From assembly GCA_021545665.1 (NCBI GenBank), contig JAJRTX010000274.1:1-46530 (forward strand): DNA of 46,530 bases. The letters run 5' to 3'. Positions within the stretch are counted from its first letter, which is position 1. Each line of letters starts with the position of its first letter. The position numbers and the translations under genes are program-made. The notes beneath the pieces are model-generated. The model was not told where the DNA came from, searched no databases, and was given only the letters and a program-made list of their open reading frames with translations. Shown here in pieces: positions 9,909-18,720 of the stretch. The DNA is from Zetaproteobacteria bacterium (GTDB taxonomy: Bacteria; Pseudomonadota; Zetaproteobacteria; Mariprofundales; Mariprofundaceae).

Positions 9909-9940
9909 AAGAAAAGTGTGATATAGTTCGCACTTCTTTT
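9909..9940. promoter_or_regulatory. Dyad over a possible -10, upstream of the SLT-like gene
   Basis: AAGAAAAGTGTG (9909-9920) and CGCACTTCTTTT (9929-9940) form an interrupted palindrome around ATATAGTT. TATAGT (9922-9927) could be a -10 box. A second small dyad, GCCAC/GTGGC, follows at about 9943-9962. The arrangement would suit an operator; no regulator gene is adjacent. The rest of the 252-base gap holds nothing else I can name. Confidence 0.35.
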
Positions 9941-10071
9941 GCGCCACGTAAAGCCCTGTGGCTGAACTTCAGCAAATATGAAATTTGAATTGTGGCAGAT
10001 GCCGCAAGTGGGATTCCTTTAATTTGTGCCAGGGCAGGCGATCAGGTTAAACAAAGAGATGAGGTGCCGGT

Positions 10072-10833
10072 ATGAGCGAAAATAAACCGACAAATAATTC
10101 CTTTAAGACACTATTGCTAGGTGGTGTTGCGGTGGTGTCAACGACGATTGCGGTTGTGTTAAGCCAGCCACACTTTGCTGTTGCCAGCATTAACTCTGAA
10201 ATATGCCTAACCGAAGAAGCCATATCAAACAATGCCCAGCCACTCTTTACCCCAGCAGCTTTTACCGCCGGGGTTCGCGCTTCTGCTGATGCCCAGCTAT
10301 TCTGGAATTCACGGACCAAATCCTGGTTGACAGATGAGCAGCTAAATTTATTGCAGACTGCTTATACCGTTGGTTACGAAGATGGTGGTCTTGAACATGC
10401 CGAATTGCTACAGGCAATATTGTTACAAGAAACCATTGCCGGGCAATTAGGTCGAATAGGCCATATGACAGCTCCTGTTGGCAAGCGTTCTTATGGTGTG
10501 ATGCAGGTTAAGGTTAGTGCCGCTCGAGATGTGTTGCGCAAACATAAAGAGTTTGGCCGTTTTCGTTCAGATGAGGCGCTCATTGTTGCTTTGATGACGG
10601 ATGACGAGCTGAATATGCAGATGGCATCCAAGCTTCTGTTGTTCCTGAAACAAAAGACTAAATCCAATGAGGCGGCACTGGTCGCTTACAACATCGGGTT
10701 ACGTGCCTCTCGCAAGATTGCCGCGCCAGACAGCTTTAAATATGTGGTCCGTACCCAGCGTAATCTGAAAGAGGTTGTACAGCCTTTTAATCAGAAATTC
10801 ATCAATTCCGGTTTATTCGTGGCTTCGCGCTAA
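10072..10833 (+). CDS. Membrane-anchored lytic-transglycosylase-like (SLT) protein
   Basis: Protein of 253 aa with an N-terminal membrane segment or uncleaved signal (about residues 13-33), so the rest is periplasmic. The region from about residue 105 looks like a divergent SLT/lysozyme fold. It has a candidate catalytic glutamate E120 (ILLQETIAG), a YGVMQVKVSAA segment (141-151) like the GLMQ-P-TA motif, and a late AYNIGL like the family AYNxG. The spacing fits a lytic transglycosylase, but the match is weak, so activity is inferred. GAGATGAGG lies upstream of ATG 10072. sfsA follows after 91 bases on the same strand. Confidence 0.65.
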   Translation: MSENKPTNNSFKTLLLGGVAVVSTTIAVVLSQPHFAVASINSEICLTEEAISNNAQPLFTPAAFTAGVRASADAQLFWNSRTKSWLTDEQLNLLQTAYTVGYEDGGLEHAELLQAILLQETIAGQLGRIGHMTAPVGKRSYGVMQVKVSAARDVLRKHKEFGRFRSDEALIVALMTDDELNMQMASKLLLFLKQKTKSNEAALVAYNIGLRASRKIAAPDSFKYVVRTQRNLKEVVQPFNQKFINSGLFVASR

Positions 10834-10868
10834 GTGCCGCTATTCCTGTTGTTCTAATATCTGTTTTG

Positions 10869-10901
10869 CCCGGTCTGTGGAAAGGGTTTTCCATGGCCGG
10901 G
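10869..10901 (+). promoter_or_regulatory. Hairpin just before sfsA
   Basis: CCCGG (10869-10873) pairs with CCGGG (10897-10901) and TGGAAA (10878-10883) with TTTCCA (10888-10893), giving a long stem with a GGGT loop. No T tract follows, so it is not a standard terminator. It sequesters the GGGGA that precedes the alternative sfsA start at 10904. Confidence 0.45.
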
Positions 10902-10924
10902 GAATGACGCCTCGCAAACTTTTT

Positions 10925-11623
10925 ATGAAATATTCCAAGCCATTACAACGGGTGAAACTAATCCAGCGCTATAAGCGTTTTCTGGGGGATGTTGAATGGC
11001 CTGATGGCAGGCAGATGACCGTACATACCGCCAATACCGGTTCAATGCTGGGCTGTTCCACACCGGGTAATCATATCTGGATTCGTGATTCTGAAAATAA
11101 CAAACGTAAGTATCGTTTCAGCTGGGAAATCAGTGAGACCGACGATGGCCAGTTGATTGGTGTGAATACTATTCTGGCCAACAAACTTGTGGTTGAAGCA
11201 ATCGAGCTGGGCAATATTAAAGAACTGCTTGGCTATGAAAACATCCGTACCGAGGTGCCATACGGTGAAAACAGCCGTATTGATATTCTGTTGCAAAGTG
11301 ATACGGATTGTTATGTGGAGGTTAAAAATGTCACCGCCCGTGATGGTTTATATGCCATTTTCCCCGATGCAGTGACTGTTCGTGGTGTCAAACATTTAAA
11401 TGAACTGGTGAGCATGGTTAAGGCTGGCCATCGGGCGGTCATGCTCTTTTGCATACAGCGCAGTGATATTGAATTGTTTCGTCCCGCCGCAGAAATAGAT
11501 CCACTTTATGCTCAGACCCTGGCATATGCAATTGAGAATGGTGTCGAGGTCTTGGCATATTCAGTGGCCATATCAGCGCAAGAAATTAAATTAACCACGG
11601 CCATTACTGTAAAGATTGATTGA
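10925..11623 (+). CDS. sfsA: SfsA family protein
   Basis: Protein of 232 aa matching SfsA over its full length: KPLQR near the N terminus, RYKRFLGDV, NTGSMLGC, KRKYRFSWE, a YGENSRID-to-VEVKN nuclease-like core and FPDAVTVRGVKHL. E. coli SfsA was named for an effect on maltose gene expression and binds DNA; the fold is PD-(D/E)xK-like. The molecular role is not settled. I chose ATG 10925 because E. coli SfsA begins at the equivalent residue. It lacks a visible Shine-Dalgarno; ATG 10904 has GGGGA, but too close. The dnaJ-related gene follows after 38 bases. Confidence 0.92.
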   Translation: MKYSKPLQRVKLIQRYKRFLGDVEWPDGRQMTVHTANTGSMLGCSTPGNHIWIRDSENNKRKYRFSWEISETDDGQLIGVNTILANKLVVEAIELGNIKELLGYENIRTEVPYGENSRIDILLQSDTDCYVEVKNVTARDGLYAIFPDAVTVRGVKHLNELVSMVKAGHRAVMLFCIQRSDIELFRPAAEIDPLYAQTLAYAIENGVEVLAYSVAISAQEIKLTTAITVKID

Positions 11624-11661
11624 GCTGTCGTTATAAACCTTAACCCACTTACTCGGTTTGG

Positions 11662-12264
11662 ATGACGGTGACGAATAAGGTTTATAGACAAGGGATTGAG
11701 ACACTGTTGCAGCATGTGCAAGCGGTTCTGTCTCAGCATCCTGATGGCATTCGTGAATTTGATTTGATGGCGGCCCTGGATCAACGTTGTGTCGCAGGGT
11801 TTGGTCAAACAGCCTTTGCCGATCATTTGTCTCTGTTTCAAAGTCATTTTTTGTTGTTTCACAGTTTGTATGTGCTGCGTGACCGGCTGCATCAACGGGC
11901 TGAGTCTGGTTTGGATATTCACTGCCTATCAATATGTTTGACGCCTTTTAAAAACGGAACCCGCGGAGGGCTGCAACAGCATGATCCCTTGCGTGACTAT
12001 TATCTTGATTTCAGTCATGTCGAGAACACAGATGCTGCAGAGGTTGATCAATTATTGAGTGGTTTTTGGCGTCGCTTTATTGCTATGGATGAAAGGCAAC
12101 AGGCATTGCAGCAATTAGGTCTGTCTGACCCTGTTGAATATGCTCAAATCAAGACGCAATACCGTCGCCTGGTTATGCAGCATCACCCTGACCGGGGAGG
12201 AGATCACGATCGATTGCTGCTGATTAATGAGGCAATGCAAACACTGGATATGATTTATGCGTAA
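11662..12264 (+). CDS. DnaJ-related protein with C-terminal J domain
   Basis: Protein of 200 aa. The N-terminal two thirds matches the DNAJ-related region found in marine gammaproteobacteria, with GIETLLQHV and the HPDGIREFDLM segment. The last 60 residues are a J domain with the HPD motif (MQHHPDRGGDH) that stimulates DnaK ATPase. A J domain at the C terminus is the reverse of classical DnaJ, and there is no zinc-finger or substrate domain, so this is probably a specialised DnaK co-chaperone. The gene follows sfsA and is closed by a bidirectional terminator. The start has only a poor ribosome site. Confidence 0.85.
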   Translation: MTVTNKVYRQGIETLLQHVQAVLSQHPDGIREFDLMAALDQRCVAGFGQTAFADHLSLFQSHFLLFHSLYVLRDRLHQRAESGLDIHCLSICLTPFKNGTRGGLQQHDPLRDYYLDFSHVENTDAAEVDQLLSGFWRRFIAMDERQQALQQLGLSDPVEYAQIKTQYRRLVMQHHPDRGGDHDRLLLINEAMQTLDMIYA

Positions 12265-12302
12265 AAAATGGCCGCTGCTGTGAATGCCAGAGCGGCCATT
12301 TT
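12265..12302. terminator. Bidirectional terminator between convergent genes
   Basis: AAAATGGCCGCT (12265-12276) pairs with AGCGGCCATTTT (12291-12302), a 12-bp perfect stem with a 14-base loop. A-rich and T-rich flanks serve both strands. Confidence 0.92.
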
Positions 12303-12307
12303 TATTG

Positions 12308-13426
12308 TTATTCAATCGCGTATAGATAATTGTCAAAGCTGCCAAAATAGACGGTACCATTATCAATAAATGGCGAGGAGTAGATTCGGCCATCGGTGCG
12401 GAACTTCCATTGTCGCTTGCCGGTTTCGATATCGACAACATAAAGCTGTTTGTCATAACTGGCAAAATAGACCAGCCCGTTATTCACCGCGGGCGATGAG
12501 CTGACCCAGTCATGGGTTTTGTATTTCCAGACAACCCGACCTGTGACGCTGTCAACGGCATATAGTTTGCCATCCTGGCTGCCAAAAAAGACACGGGTAT
12601 CGGTGACGGCAGGGGATGTTGAGATAGCCGCCAGGGCAGAAACTTTCCATTTTTCCTGGCCGGTATTCATGTTAACCGCATACAGATTGCCATCTTCACT
12701 GCCGACATAAACATTGTCACCGTGGACGGCGGGGGATGAAAATATTGGGCCATTGGTCTTGAAACGCCATTTTTCAAGCCCGGTGCTGGCATCAACAGCA
12801 TAGAGATAACCATCGTGGCTGCCAAAATAGATCATGCTGTGGTGAAAAGCAGGGGATGAATAGATGGGGCCGCCGCTCTTAAAGCGCCAGTTTTCAGCGG
12901 CGGATTCAGCATTGACGGCATAAAGATAGCCATTGGTGCTGGTGGTAAACAGAGTCCCCTGGAAATAGGTGGCAGCACTGTAGATTGAGCTGTTGGTCGC
13001 AAAACGCCAGATTTCAGCGCCGCTGTCTTTGTTCAACGCATAGAGATTGCCATCGTCACTGCCGATATAGAGTTTATCGGCAAAAACAGTCGGACTGGCG
13101 CCAACTTTACTGGCGGTTTTAAATACCCATTTTTTCTGGCCTGTGGCAGTGTCAATAGCATAGACGTTGCCATCGTTGCTGCCAACATAGATGGTGCCGT
13201 CAACAACGATAGGTGAAGAATTGACTGCTTGCTCGGTTTTGAATTTCCACTTGAGCCGGTTTAGTTTAGGCACACCCTGGGTTTGAAAAACACCACTGTG
13301 GTGATTGTCACCACGGAAGGTGATTGATTTGATTGATGCGCTGCCACCGCAGCCAAGCAGCGAAATGCTAATGCCAGTAGCAATGGATACCGCAAACATT
13401 TTTTTCAAAAGTTGGTTTGGTTTCAT
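12308..13426 (-). CDS. PQQ-like beta-propeller lipoprotein with eight repeats
   Basis: Lipoprotein of 372 aa. The signal peptide ends in the lipobox LLGC, with lipidated C26 and glycine next, consistent with outer-membrane sorting. The rest is eight consecutive blades of about 40 residues. Each carries SSP-x-V, then Y-V-G-S-x-D-G-x-L-Y-A and TG-x-x-x-W-x-F-K-T, as in PQQ-enzyme repeat/YncE-like propellers. It lacks a catalytic domain, so it is probably a scaffold or binding protein. BamB is the best-known relative, but the neighbours here are not hisS or der. ATG 13426 has a strong AGGGAGAT; the longer frame to 13465 does not. The blades are so alike that the DNA shows a period of about 120 bases. 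Confidence 0.85.
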   Translation of the reverse strand: MKPNQLLKKMFAVSIATGISISLLGCGGSASIKSITFRGDNHHSGVFQTQGVPKLNRLKWKFKTEQAVNSSPIVVDGTIYVGSNDGNVYAIDTATGQKKWVFKTASKVGASPTVFADKLYIGSDDGNLYALNKDSGAEIWRFATNSSIYSAATYFQGTLFTTSTNGYLYAVNAESAAENWRFKSGGPIYSSPAFHHSMIYFGSHDGYLYAVDASTGLEKWRFKTNGPIFSSPAVHGDNVYVGSEDGNLYAVNMNTGQEKWKVSALAAISTSPAVTDTRVFFGSQDGKLYAVDSVTGRVVWKYKTHDWVSSSPAVNNGLVYFASYDKQLYVVDIETGKRQWKFRTDGRIYSSPFIDNGTVYFGSFDNYLYAIE

Positions 13427-13495
13427 TGAAATATCTCCCTTGCCTCTGATTCTATTAGTATTCACTTAAAAAGCAAAAATTTTTATAGGCACAGG

Positions 13496-13501
13496 TATAA
13501 T
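13496..13501 (+). promoter_or_regulatory. Possible -10 box of the MATE gene
   Basis: A perfect TATAAT lies 36 bases before the MATE start, in the divergent gap with the propeller lipoprotein. No recognisable -35 stands at the right distance. Confidence 0.3.
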
Positions 13502-13536
13502 TCGACAAATATTTTGCCTCCGATAACTTATTCCTG

Positions 13537-14859
13537 ATGAATACGTCACGTTTTATCCACGCCGATATCTGGCGCCTTGCCGGCCCGATGATCCTTTCCA
13601 ATTTGACTGTGCCCATCTTGGGGATGGTGGATACGGCAGTGGTGGGGCATCTTGGCTCGCCTCACTATCTCGGGGCAGTGGCGATTGGCGGACTTATTTT
13701 TTCGTTTGTCTTCTGGGCCTTTGGTTTTTTAAGAATGGGCACCACCGGGCAGATAGCACAGGCGCACGGCCGTCAGGATCACGATGAAATACGTTCTGGT
13801 TTTGCCCGGGCAGGGTTGCTGGCTTTGATATTCTCTGTGTCGATCATTGCCCTGCAATTTCCCATCCAGGCCTCCGCGATGTGGTTGCTTGAGGCAAGTC
13901 ATGAGGTGGAGTTTCATGCGGGTGAGTATTTTTATATTCGCATCTGGAGTGCACCGGCAACCTTGTTTACCTATGTCTTGATTGGCTGGTTTTTGGGCAT
14001 GCAGAATGCCCGCGGCCCTTTATATTTGCTGCTGATTATCAATCTCTGCAATATTGCCCTTGACCTGCTGTTTGTCTGGGGGCTAGGGATGGATGTGGAC
14101 GGTGTGGCTTTGGCCTCGGTGATTTCTGAATATATCGGTGTGTTTGTTGGTTTGTGGCTGGTGAAGCGTGAATTAAAACGCTATTCAGGTCGGTGGATAA
14201 AACAACTGATTTTTGATTCGGCCAAACTGCGGCAGATGTTTATTGTGAATCAAAATATATTCATACGCACCCTGTGCCTGATATTCAGCTTTGCCTTTTT
14301 TACTGCCCAGGGGGCCAAACATGGCGATATTATTCTTGCTGCCAATGCGGTGTTGATGAATTTTCAGACCTTCATGGCTTATGGGCTGGATGGTTTTGCC
14401 AATGCCGCTGAGGCATTGGTAGGCAAGGCAGTGGGGCAGAAAAACAGGGACAAATTCAAACAGGCGGTACACACTGCTGCGATTTGGTCAGCTGGTGTCG
14501 CTATCTTTTTTACCCTATTGTATGTGCTATTGGGTGTGCAGTTGATCAATCTGCTAACCGATATCGAGGCTGTTCGGCACATGGCCTACCAGTTTTTACC
14601 CTGGTTGATGATCTCACCGCTATTGTCGGTGTGGAGTTATCTGTTCGATGGTATTTTCATCGGCGCTACTCGCTCTGCTGAGATGCGCAATACCATGCTG
14701 ATATCGACATTTATCTGTTTTTTACCGGCCTGGTATCTACTGCAAGGTTTTGGTAACCATGGGCTGTGGGCCGCGTTGATGGTCTTTATGCTGGCTCGGG
14801 GCATCAGTATGTGGTTGAGTTATCGTTTACTTGATAAACGCGGTATGTTTTTCGCCTAG
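13537..14859 (+). CDS. MATE family efflux transporter (DinF/NorM-like)
   Basis: Inner-membrane protein of 440 aa with about 12 hydrophobic segments, the normal length for MATE exporters, which expel drugs or metabolites using H+ or Na+ gradients. The N-terminal signature LAGPMILSNLTVPILGMVDTA and the following GxLGS segment are typical of the DinF subgroup. The second half repeats the fold and includes the AYGLDGFANAAEALVGKAVG signature. The substrate cannot be read from sequence. It lies 50 bases upstream of ygiQ on the same strand. Confidence 0.9.
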   Translation: MNTSRFIHADIWRLAGPMILSNLTVPILGMVDTAVVGHLGSPHYLGAVAIGGLIFSFVFWAFGFLRMGTTGQIAQAHGRQDHDEIRSGFARAGLLALIFSVSIIALQFPIQASAMWLLEASHEVEFHAGEYFYIRIWSAPATLFTYVLIGWFLGMQNARGPLYLLLIINLCNIALDLLFVWGLGMDVDGVALASVISEYIGVFVGLWLVKRELKRYSGRWIKQLIFDSAKLRQMFIVNQNIFIRTLCLIFSFAFFTAQGAKHGDIILAANAVLMNFQTFMAYGLDGFANAAEALVGKAVGQKNRDKFKQAVHTAAIWSAGVAIFFTLLYVLLGVQLINLLTDIEAVRHMAYQFLPWLMISPLLSVWSYLFDGIFIGATRSAEMRNTMLISTFICFLPAWYLLQGFGNHGLWAALMVFMLARGISMWLSYRLLDKRGMFFA

Positions 14860-14909
14860 ACCGGCTATTTAAGGTAAAATAGGGGCTCTCTCCAAGTCAG
14901 CCATTCCCT

Positions 14910-17081
14910 ATGCATACTGCGCCAAATATCTTTTCCTACCGCCAATACTGGGCCAAACGTTTTGGTACAGCAGCATATTTACCCGTGTCGCGTGATGATA
15001 TGGATGCCCTTGGCTGGGATTCCTGTGATGTGATTCTAGTCACCGGGGATGCCTATGTTGACCACCCCAGCTTTGGCATGGCGCTGATTGGGCGTCTGCT
15101 GGAAGCGCAGGGCTTTCGCGTTGGTATTATCGCACAGCCAGACTGGCGCAGTGCCGAAGCCTTTAAAATTCTCGGTAAGCCAAACCTGTTCTGGGGTGTA
15201 ACGGCTGGCAACATGGATTCCATGGTCAATCGTTATACCGCTGACCGCAAGATTCGTTCTGATGATGCCTATTCGCCTGATGCCACCGCTGGCAAACGCC
15301 CTGACCGTTCTGTGGTGGTGTATGCACAGCGTTGTCGTGAAGCCTTTAAGGGTGTGCCGTTAGTGGTGGGGGGCATCGAGGCCAGCCTGCGCCGTATCGC
15401 CCATTATGATTATTGGTCCGACAAGGTGCGGCATTCCATTCTGCCGGATTCCAAGGCCGATCTGCTGGTATTCGGCAATGGTGAGCGTCAGGTGGTTGAA
15501 ATCGCTCATCGACTGGCGGAGGGTGAAAATATCAAACAACTCACTGATATCCGTGGCACCGCTTTTATGAGCCAGACAGTGCCCGCTGGTTGGATGGAAA
15601 TTGATTCAACCACTATTGATGAGCCAGGCAAACTGATTGAACACACCGACCCCTACGCCATGGCAACGGCTGAATCATGTGAAAAAAGTGAGGCGGCTGA
15701 GACAAAAATGGCTGGCAAGGCAGGCGAAAAGATCATTGAGTTTTCCGCCAAACGGCTAAAACAACATGATCGCAGTCGCAGTATTATTCGTCTGCCAGCC
15801 TATGAACAGGTCAAACAGGATCCTTTTTTATATGCCCACGCGGCGCGAGTATTGCACCTGGAAACCAACCCGGGTAACGCGCGTGCTTTGGTGCAGCGCC
15901 ATGGCAAGCGTGATGTGTGGCTTAATCCACCGCCGATTCCGCTGACCAGTAAGGAGTTTGATCGGGTGTTTGAATTGCCTTATCAGCGTCAGCCCCATCC
16001 GAGTTACCTGGGGGCCAAGGTGCCTGCCTATGAGATGATCCGCTTCTCGGTCAATATCATGCGCGGCTGTTTTGGTGGCTGCACCTTTTGCTCCATCACC
16101 GAACATGAAGGCCGCATCATCCAGAATCGTTCGGAAAAATCCATCCTCAAAGAGGTGGAGAGCATTCGCGATACCGTGCCCGGGTTTACCGGCATCATCT
16201 CTGATCTGGGGGGGCCGACAGCAAATATGTATCGTCTGGCCTGCAAATCAGAACAGATTGAGTCGGCCTGTCGGCGATTGTCTTGTGTTTTTCCCGATAT
16301 TTGCGTCAACCTGAACACCGATCACCAACCGCTGATCAATCTTTATCGCAAGGCCAGGGCCTTACCCGGCATCAAAAAAATCTTTGTTGCTTCAGGCCTG
16401 CGTTATGACCTGGCGCTGCGTTCTCCCGAATACGTCAAGGAGCTGGTGACTCACCATGTGGGTGGTTATCTCAAAATCGCCCCAGAGCATACTGAAGGTG
16501 CTGTGCTCAACAAAATGATGAAACCGGGCATTGGCAGCTATGAGCGCTTTAAGGAAATGTTCGAACAATATTCCCGCGAGGCTGGCAAAGAGCAGTATTT
16601 GATTCCCTATTTCATTGCTGCTCATCCAGGTGCAACCGATGAGGATATGCTTAATCTGGCGCTGTGGTTGAAACGGAATGATTTTCGCCTTGACCAGGTA
16701 CAAACCTTTTTGCCGTCACCGATGGCATTGGCGACAGCCATGTACCACAGCAACCAGAATCCCTTGCGCAAGATTCATCGTGACGGTGAAAAACTTTACA
16801 CGGCCAAAGGGGCCAATCAGCGGCGTTTGCAAAAGGCCTTTATCCGCTTTCATGATGCCGAAAACTGGCCCCTCTTACGCGATGCACTGAAAAAGATGGG
16901 GCGGGCTGATTTGATCGGTAACGGTAAACGTCATTTGGTGCCGAATTGGCAGCCCGAGGGAACGGGGGGTAAAGCAAGGTCAAAGAATACGCGCCAGCAG
17001 CCACAAAACAAGGGGCCTAAAAAAGCCCGGCAGGCAAGGCCAACCGGGCGCGGTGTTAGGCGTGCTCCCCGTAGGAAATAG
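14910..17081 (+). CDS. ygiQ: YgiQ family radical SAM protein
   Basis: Radical SAM protein of 723 aa, full length for YgiQ. The N-terminal domain (DUF3362-associated family) leads to the [4Fe-4S] motif C387-x3-C391-x2-C394 in [19 protein letters not shown]. The rest of the SAM barrel follows, and the C-terminal tail is basic (many K/R, about residues 690-723). The reaction is unknown. There is no Shine-Dalgarno before ATG 14910, so translation may start on a short leader. Convergent with the small membrane protein gene; the two stops are 8 bases apart. Confidence 0.95.
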   Translation: MHTAPNIFSYRQYWAKRFGTAAYLPVSRDDMDALGWDSCDVILVTGDAYVDHPSFGMALIGRLLEAQGFRVGIIAQPDWRSAEAFKILGKPNLFWGVTAGNMDSMVNRYTADRKIRSDDAYSPDATAGKRPDRSVVVYAQRCREAFKGVPLVVGGIEASLRRIAHYDYWSDKVRHSILPDSKADLLVFGNGERQVVEIAHRLAEGENIKQLTDIRGTAFMSQTVPAGWMEIDSTTIDEPGKLIEHTDPYAMATAESCEKSEAAETKMAGKAGEKIIEFSAKRLKQHDRSRSIIRLPAYEQVKQDPFLYAHAARVLHLETNPGNARALVQRHGKRDVWLNPPPIPLTSKEFDRVFELPYQRQPHPSYLGAKVPAYEMIRFSVNIMRGCFGGCTFCSITEHEGRIIQNRSEKSILKEVESIRDTVPGFTGIISDLGGPTANMYRLACKSEQIESACRRLSCVFPDICVNLNTDHQPLINLYRKARALPGIKKIFVASGLRYDLALRSPEYVKELVTHHVGGYLKIAPEHTEGAVLNKMMKPGIGSYERFKEMFEQYSREAGKEQYLIPYFIAAHPGATDEDMLNLALWLKRNDFRLDQVQTFLPSPMALATAMYHSNQNPLRKIHRDGEKLYTAKGANQRRLQKAFIRFHDAENWPLLRDALKKMGRADLIGNGKRHLVPNWQPEGTGGKARSKNTRQQPQNKGPKKARQARPTGRGVRRAPRRK

Positions 17082-17089
17082 CTTTAGTC

Positions 17090-17461
17090 TTACTTGTCCG
17101 CCAAAATGATCTCGATCTTTTTCTCTTGTGCTGGCGCATCATTTTTGACAGCTTCCAGCATTCCACCCATGCGCTTGACACTGCTGTTGCCAAGTTTGAT
17201 CAGATCAAAACCGGTGATCATGAATGTCTCTACCAGTTTTGGAATTGTTGATAGATAAACACCAATGGCACCGATGATAATCAGGCCAATAATTGCCGAT
17301 GTAATCGGGCTGAATGCCGCACTAAAGAAATCAGTGAGGTTAACCCACAGCGCCAGTGGTGCCAGCGCGATGCTGCCATACCAGAGAAAAACTGCAAAGG
17401 TAAAAAACAACAACACAAGAAACTGTAAAAAACGAACTAATGCGATATCGATTGATTTCAT
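17090..17461 (-). CDS. Small membrane protein, family unknown
   Basis: Protein of 123 aa. It has a hydrophobic N-terminal segment at about 9-40 (one or two helices) and another helix at about 55-70 (AIIGLIIIGAIGVYL), then a hydrophilic C-terminal tail ending in a lysine- and glutamate-rich stretch. I do not recognise a family. Length, membrane pattern and codon use look like a real gene. It is convergent with ygiQ and lies downstream of the glycosyltransferase-like gene, 144 bases away. That gap is AT-rich and shows nothing else. Confidence 0.7.
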   Translation of the reverse strand: MKSIDIALVRFLQFLVLLFFTFAVFLWYGSIALAPLALWVNLTDFFSAAFSPITSAIIGLIIIGAIGVYLSTIPKLVETFMITGFDLIKLGNSSVKRMGGMLEAVKNDAPAQEKKIEIILADK

Positions 17462-17605
17462 GTTTATTTCCTATCCCAATCCTAAGTTATCGCCCCTGTT
17501 GACGGGACTAAGCCGAAATCTTGTCATAGATGTGGTTGACTGACAAGCTGCGAAAACCAATTGATTTAGATCTTATCTATTTTTGCCGGAATATGATTGA
17601 ATCAA

Positions 17606-18682
17606 TTAAAGATTAAATCGATTTAATATAATTTCAACGGCATTATTTAATCCGCTGTCTGGTCTGACAGGGGAGACATCCTGCTCTAATAGTAAGATTA
17701 ACTCGCTGGCAAACTGGCCGTGACAGAATTGCCGCTGGCTAATGCTGGTGCAAGATATGTGCTTTTTAAGCCAATCACAAAGATAGGGGTGTTCAGGCCA
17801 GTCAGGGCGTTCAACATAAAGCACTGGTACTCTGTTGCAAACCGCCTGACTAAAACTGCCATAACCAGGTTTTGTCAGGAACAGATCAACAGAGCCGAGT
17901 GTGTCGATAAAACTAATACCAAGACCTGTTAATGATGAAATATCAGGACGGTCATCAGGTGCCTGGTCATCCAGCAGGTAATGGATGTTTTCTATGATTG
18001 GCCAGCGCCTGATATTCAAATCAGTTTTTATTCCACCCATGCTGGTGAGTATCAGGCGGGTGTTTTCTGCCAGCCCCAGTTTGTCCAATAGATAAGATCG
18101 CCTGTTGGTTGCCATCGTGGCGATAGAGCCAACGGTTTCGGTGACAAGCCCTGTCATTGGCATTGTAGGCTGAGTACGAATTATACAGGTCGCACTGGCA
18201 TAGGCCGCAAATATTTGTCTGAATATTTGTCGCTGTTCGCTGAAATAATATTGAAAAATTTCAGCCCAGTTCAGGCAGCCGTAGGCAATAGCAGGGATGG
18301 CCTGTTGGCTGGCAGCAGCTAAGGGCAGGTAGGCGATGTTGGAGATTAAATAACCAGTTTGCAGTTGCAACAGCCTATTTGCTTCTTTATCAATATTGTC
18401 ATGCCAGTGCTGATGAAAGCGCAGGTATCTGGCCAGGCTTTTATCTGTGTCAACGTTGAATGCATCAAACATAGCCATGCCGAAGTCTGTTGACTCTTTA
18501 CAGTGTTCAAAGCTGAATGGCATGACTGTGCGTAAATACTGTTCTGGAAGGTCTGAGCGGACGATAATATTTAGTTTTGGACACTGCTTTTGCAGTGCCT
18601 GAATCAGCGGAGCGGTCATTGCAGCATGGCCGTAACCATGCCCTGAAATAACGACGACAAGGTTATTTGATTTAGCAGCCAT
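17606..18682 (-). CDS. Glycosyltransferase-like protein (GT-B fold, MurG/UGT-like)
   Basis: Protein of 358 aa with no signal peptide. The N terminus has a GxGH element (SGHGYGHAAMTAPL, about residues 13-26), typical of GT-B enzymes that act on nucleotide sugars. The C-terminal half has a conserved-looking segment LTKPGYGSFSQAV, then PVLYVERPDWPEHPYL, placed like the donor-binding loop of MurG/UGT-type enzymes. The sugar and acceptor are unknown. It is divergent from the TauE gene with a 38-base gap, so the two share a promoter region. Confidence 0.7.
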   Translation of the reverse strand: MAAKSNNLVVVISGHGYGHAAMTAPLIQALQKQCPKLNIIVRSDLPEQYLRTVMPFSFEHCKESTDFGMAMFDAFNVDTDKSLARYLRFHQHWHDNIDKEANRLLQLQTGYLISNIAYLPLAAASQQAIPAIAYGCLNWAEIFQYYFSEQRQIFRQIFAAYASATCIIRTQPTMPMTGLVTETVGSIATMATNRRSYLLDKLGLAENTRLILTSMGGIKTDLNIRRWPIIENIHYLLDDQAPDDRPDISSLTGLGISFIDTLGSVDLFLTKPGYGSFSQAVCNRVPVLYVERPDWPEHPYLCDWLKKHISCTSISQRQFCHGQFASELILLLEQDVSPVRPDSGLNNAVEIILNRFNL

Positions 18683-18720
18683 AGCGGTATAGTAATGGCT
18701 GTCAAAGATAAAAAATAGCC

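Noticed and set aside
12308..13426. CRISPR-like or tandem DNA repeat of about 120 bases
   Set aside because: The period matches the 40-residue protein blades in frame, so it is coding repetition, not a CRISPR array.
12308..13426. Calling this gene bamB
   Set aside because: No hisS or der neighbour, and blades more uniform than BamB. The family name without a symbol is safer.
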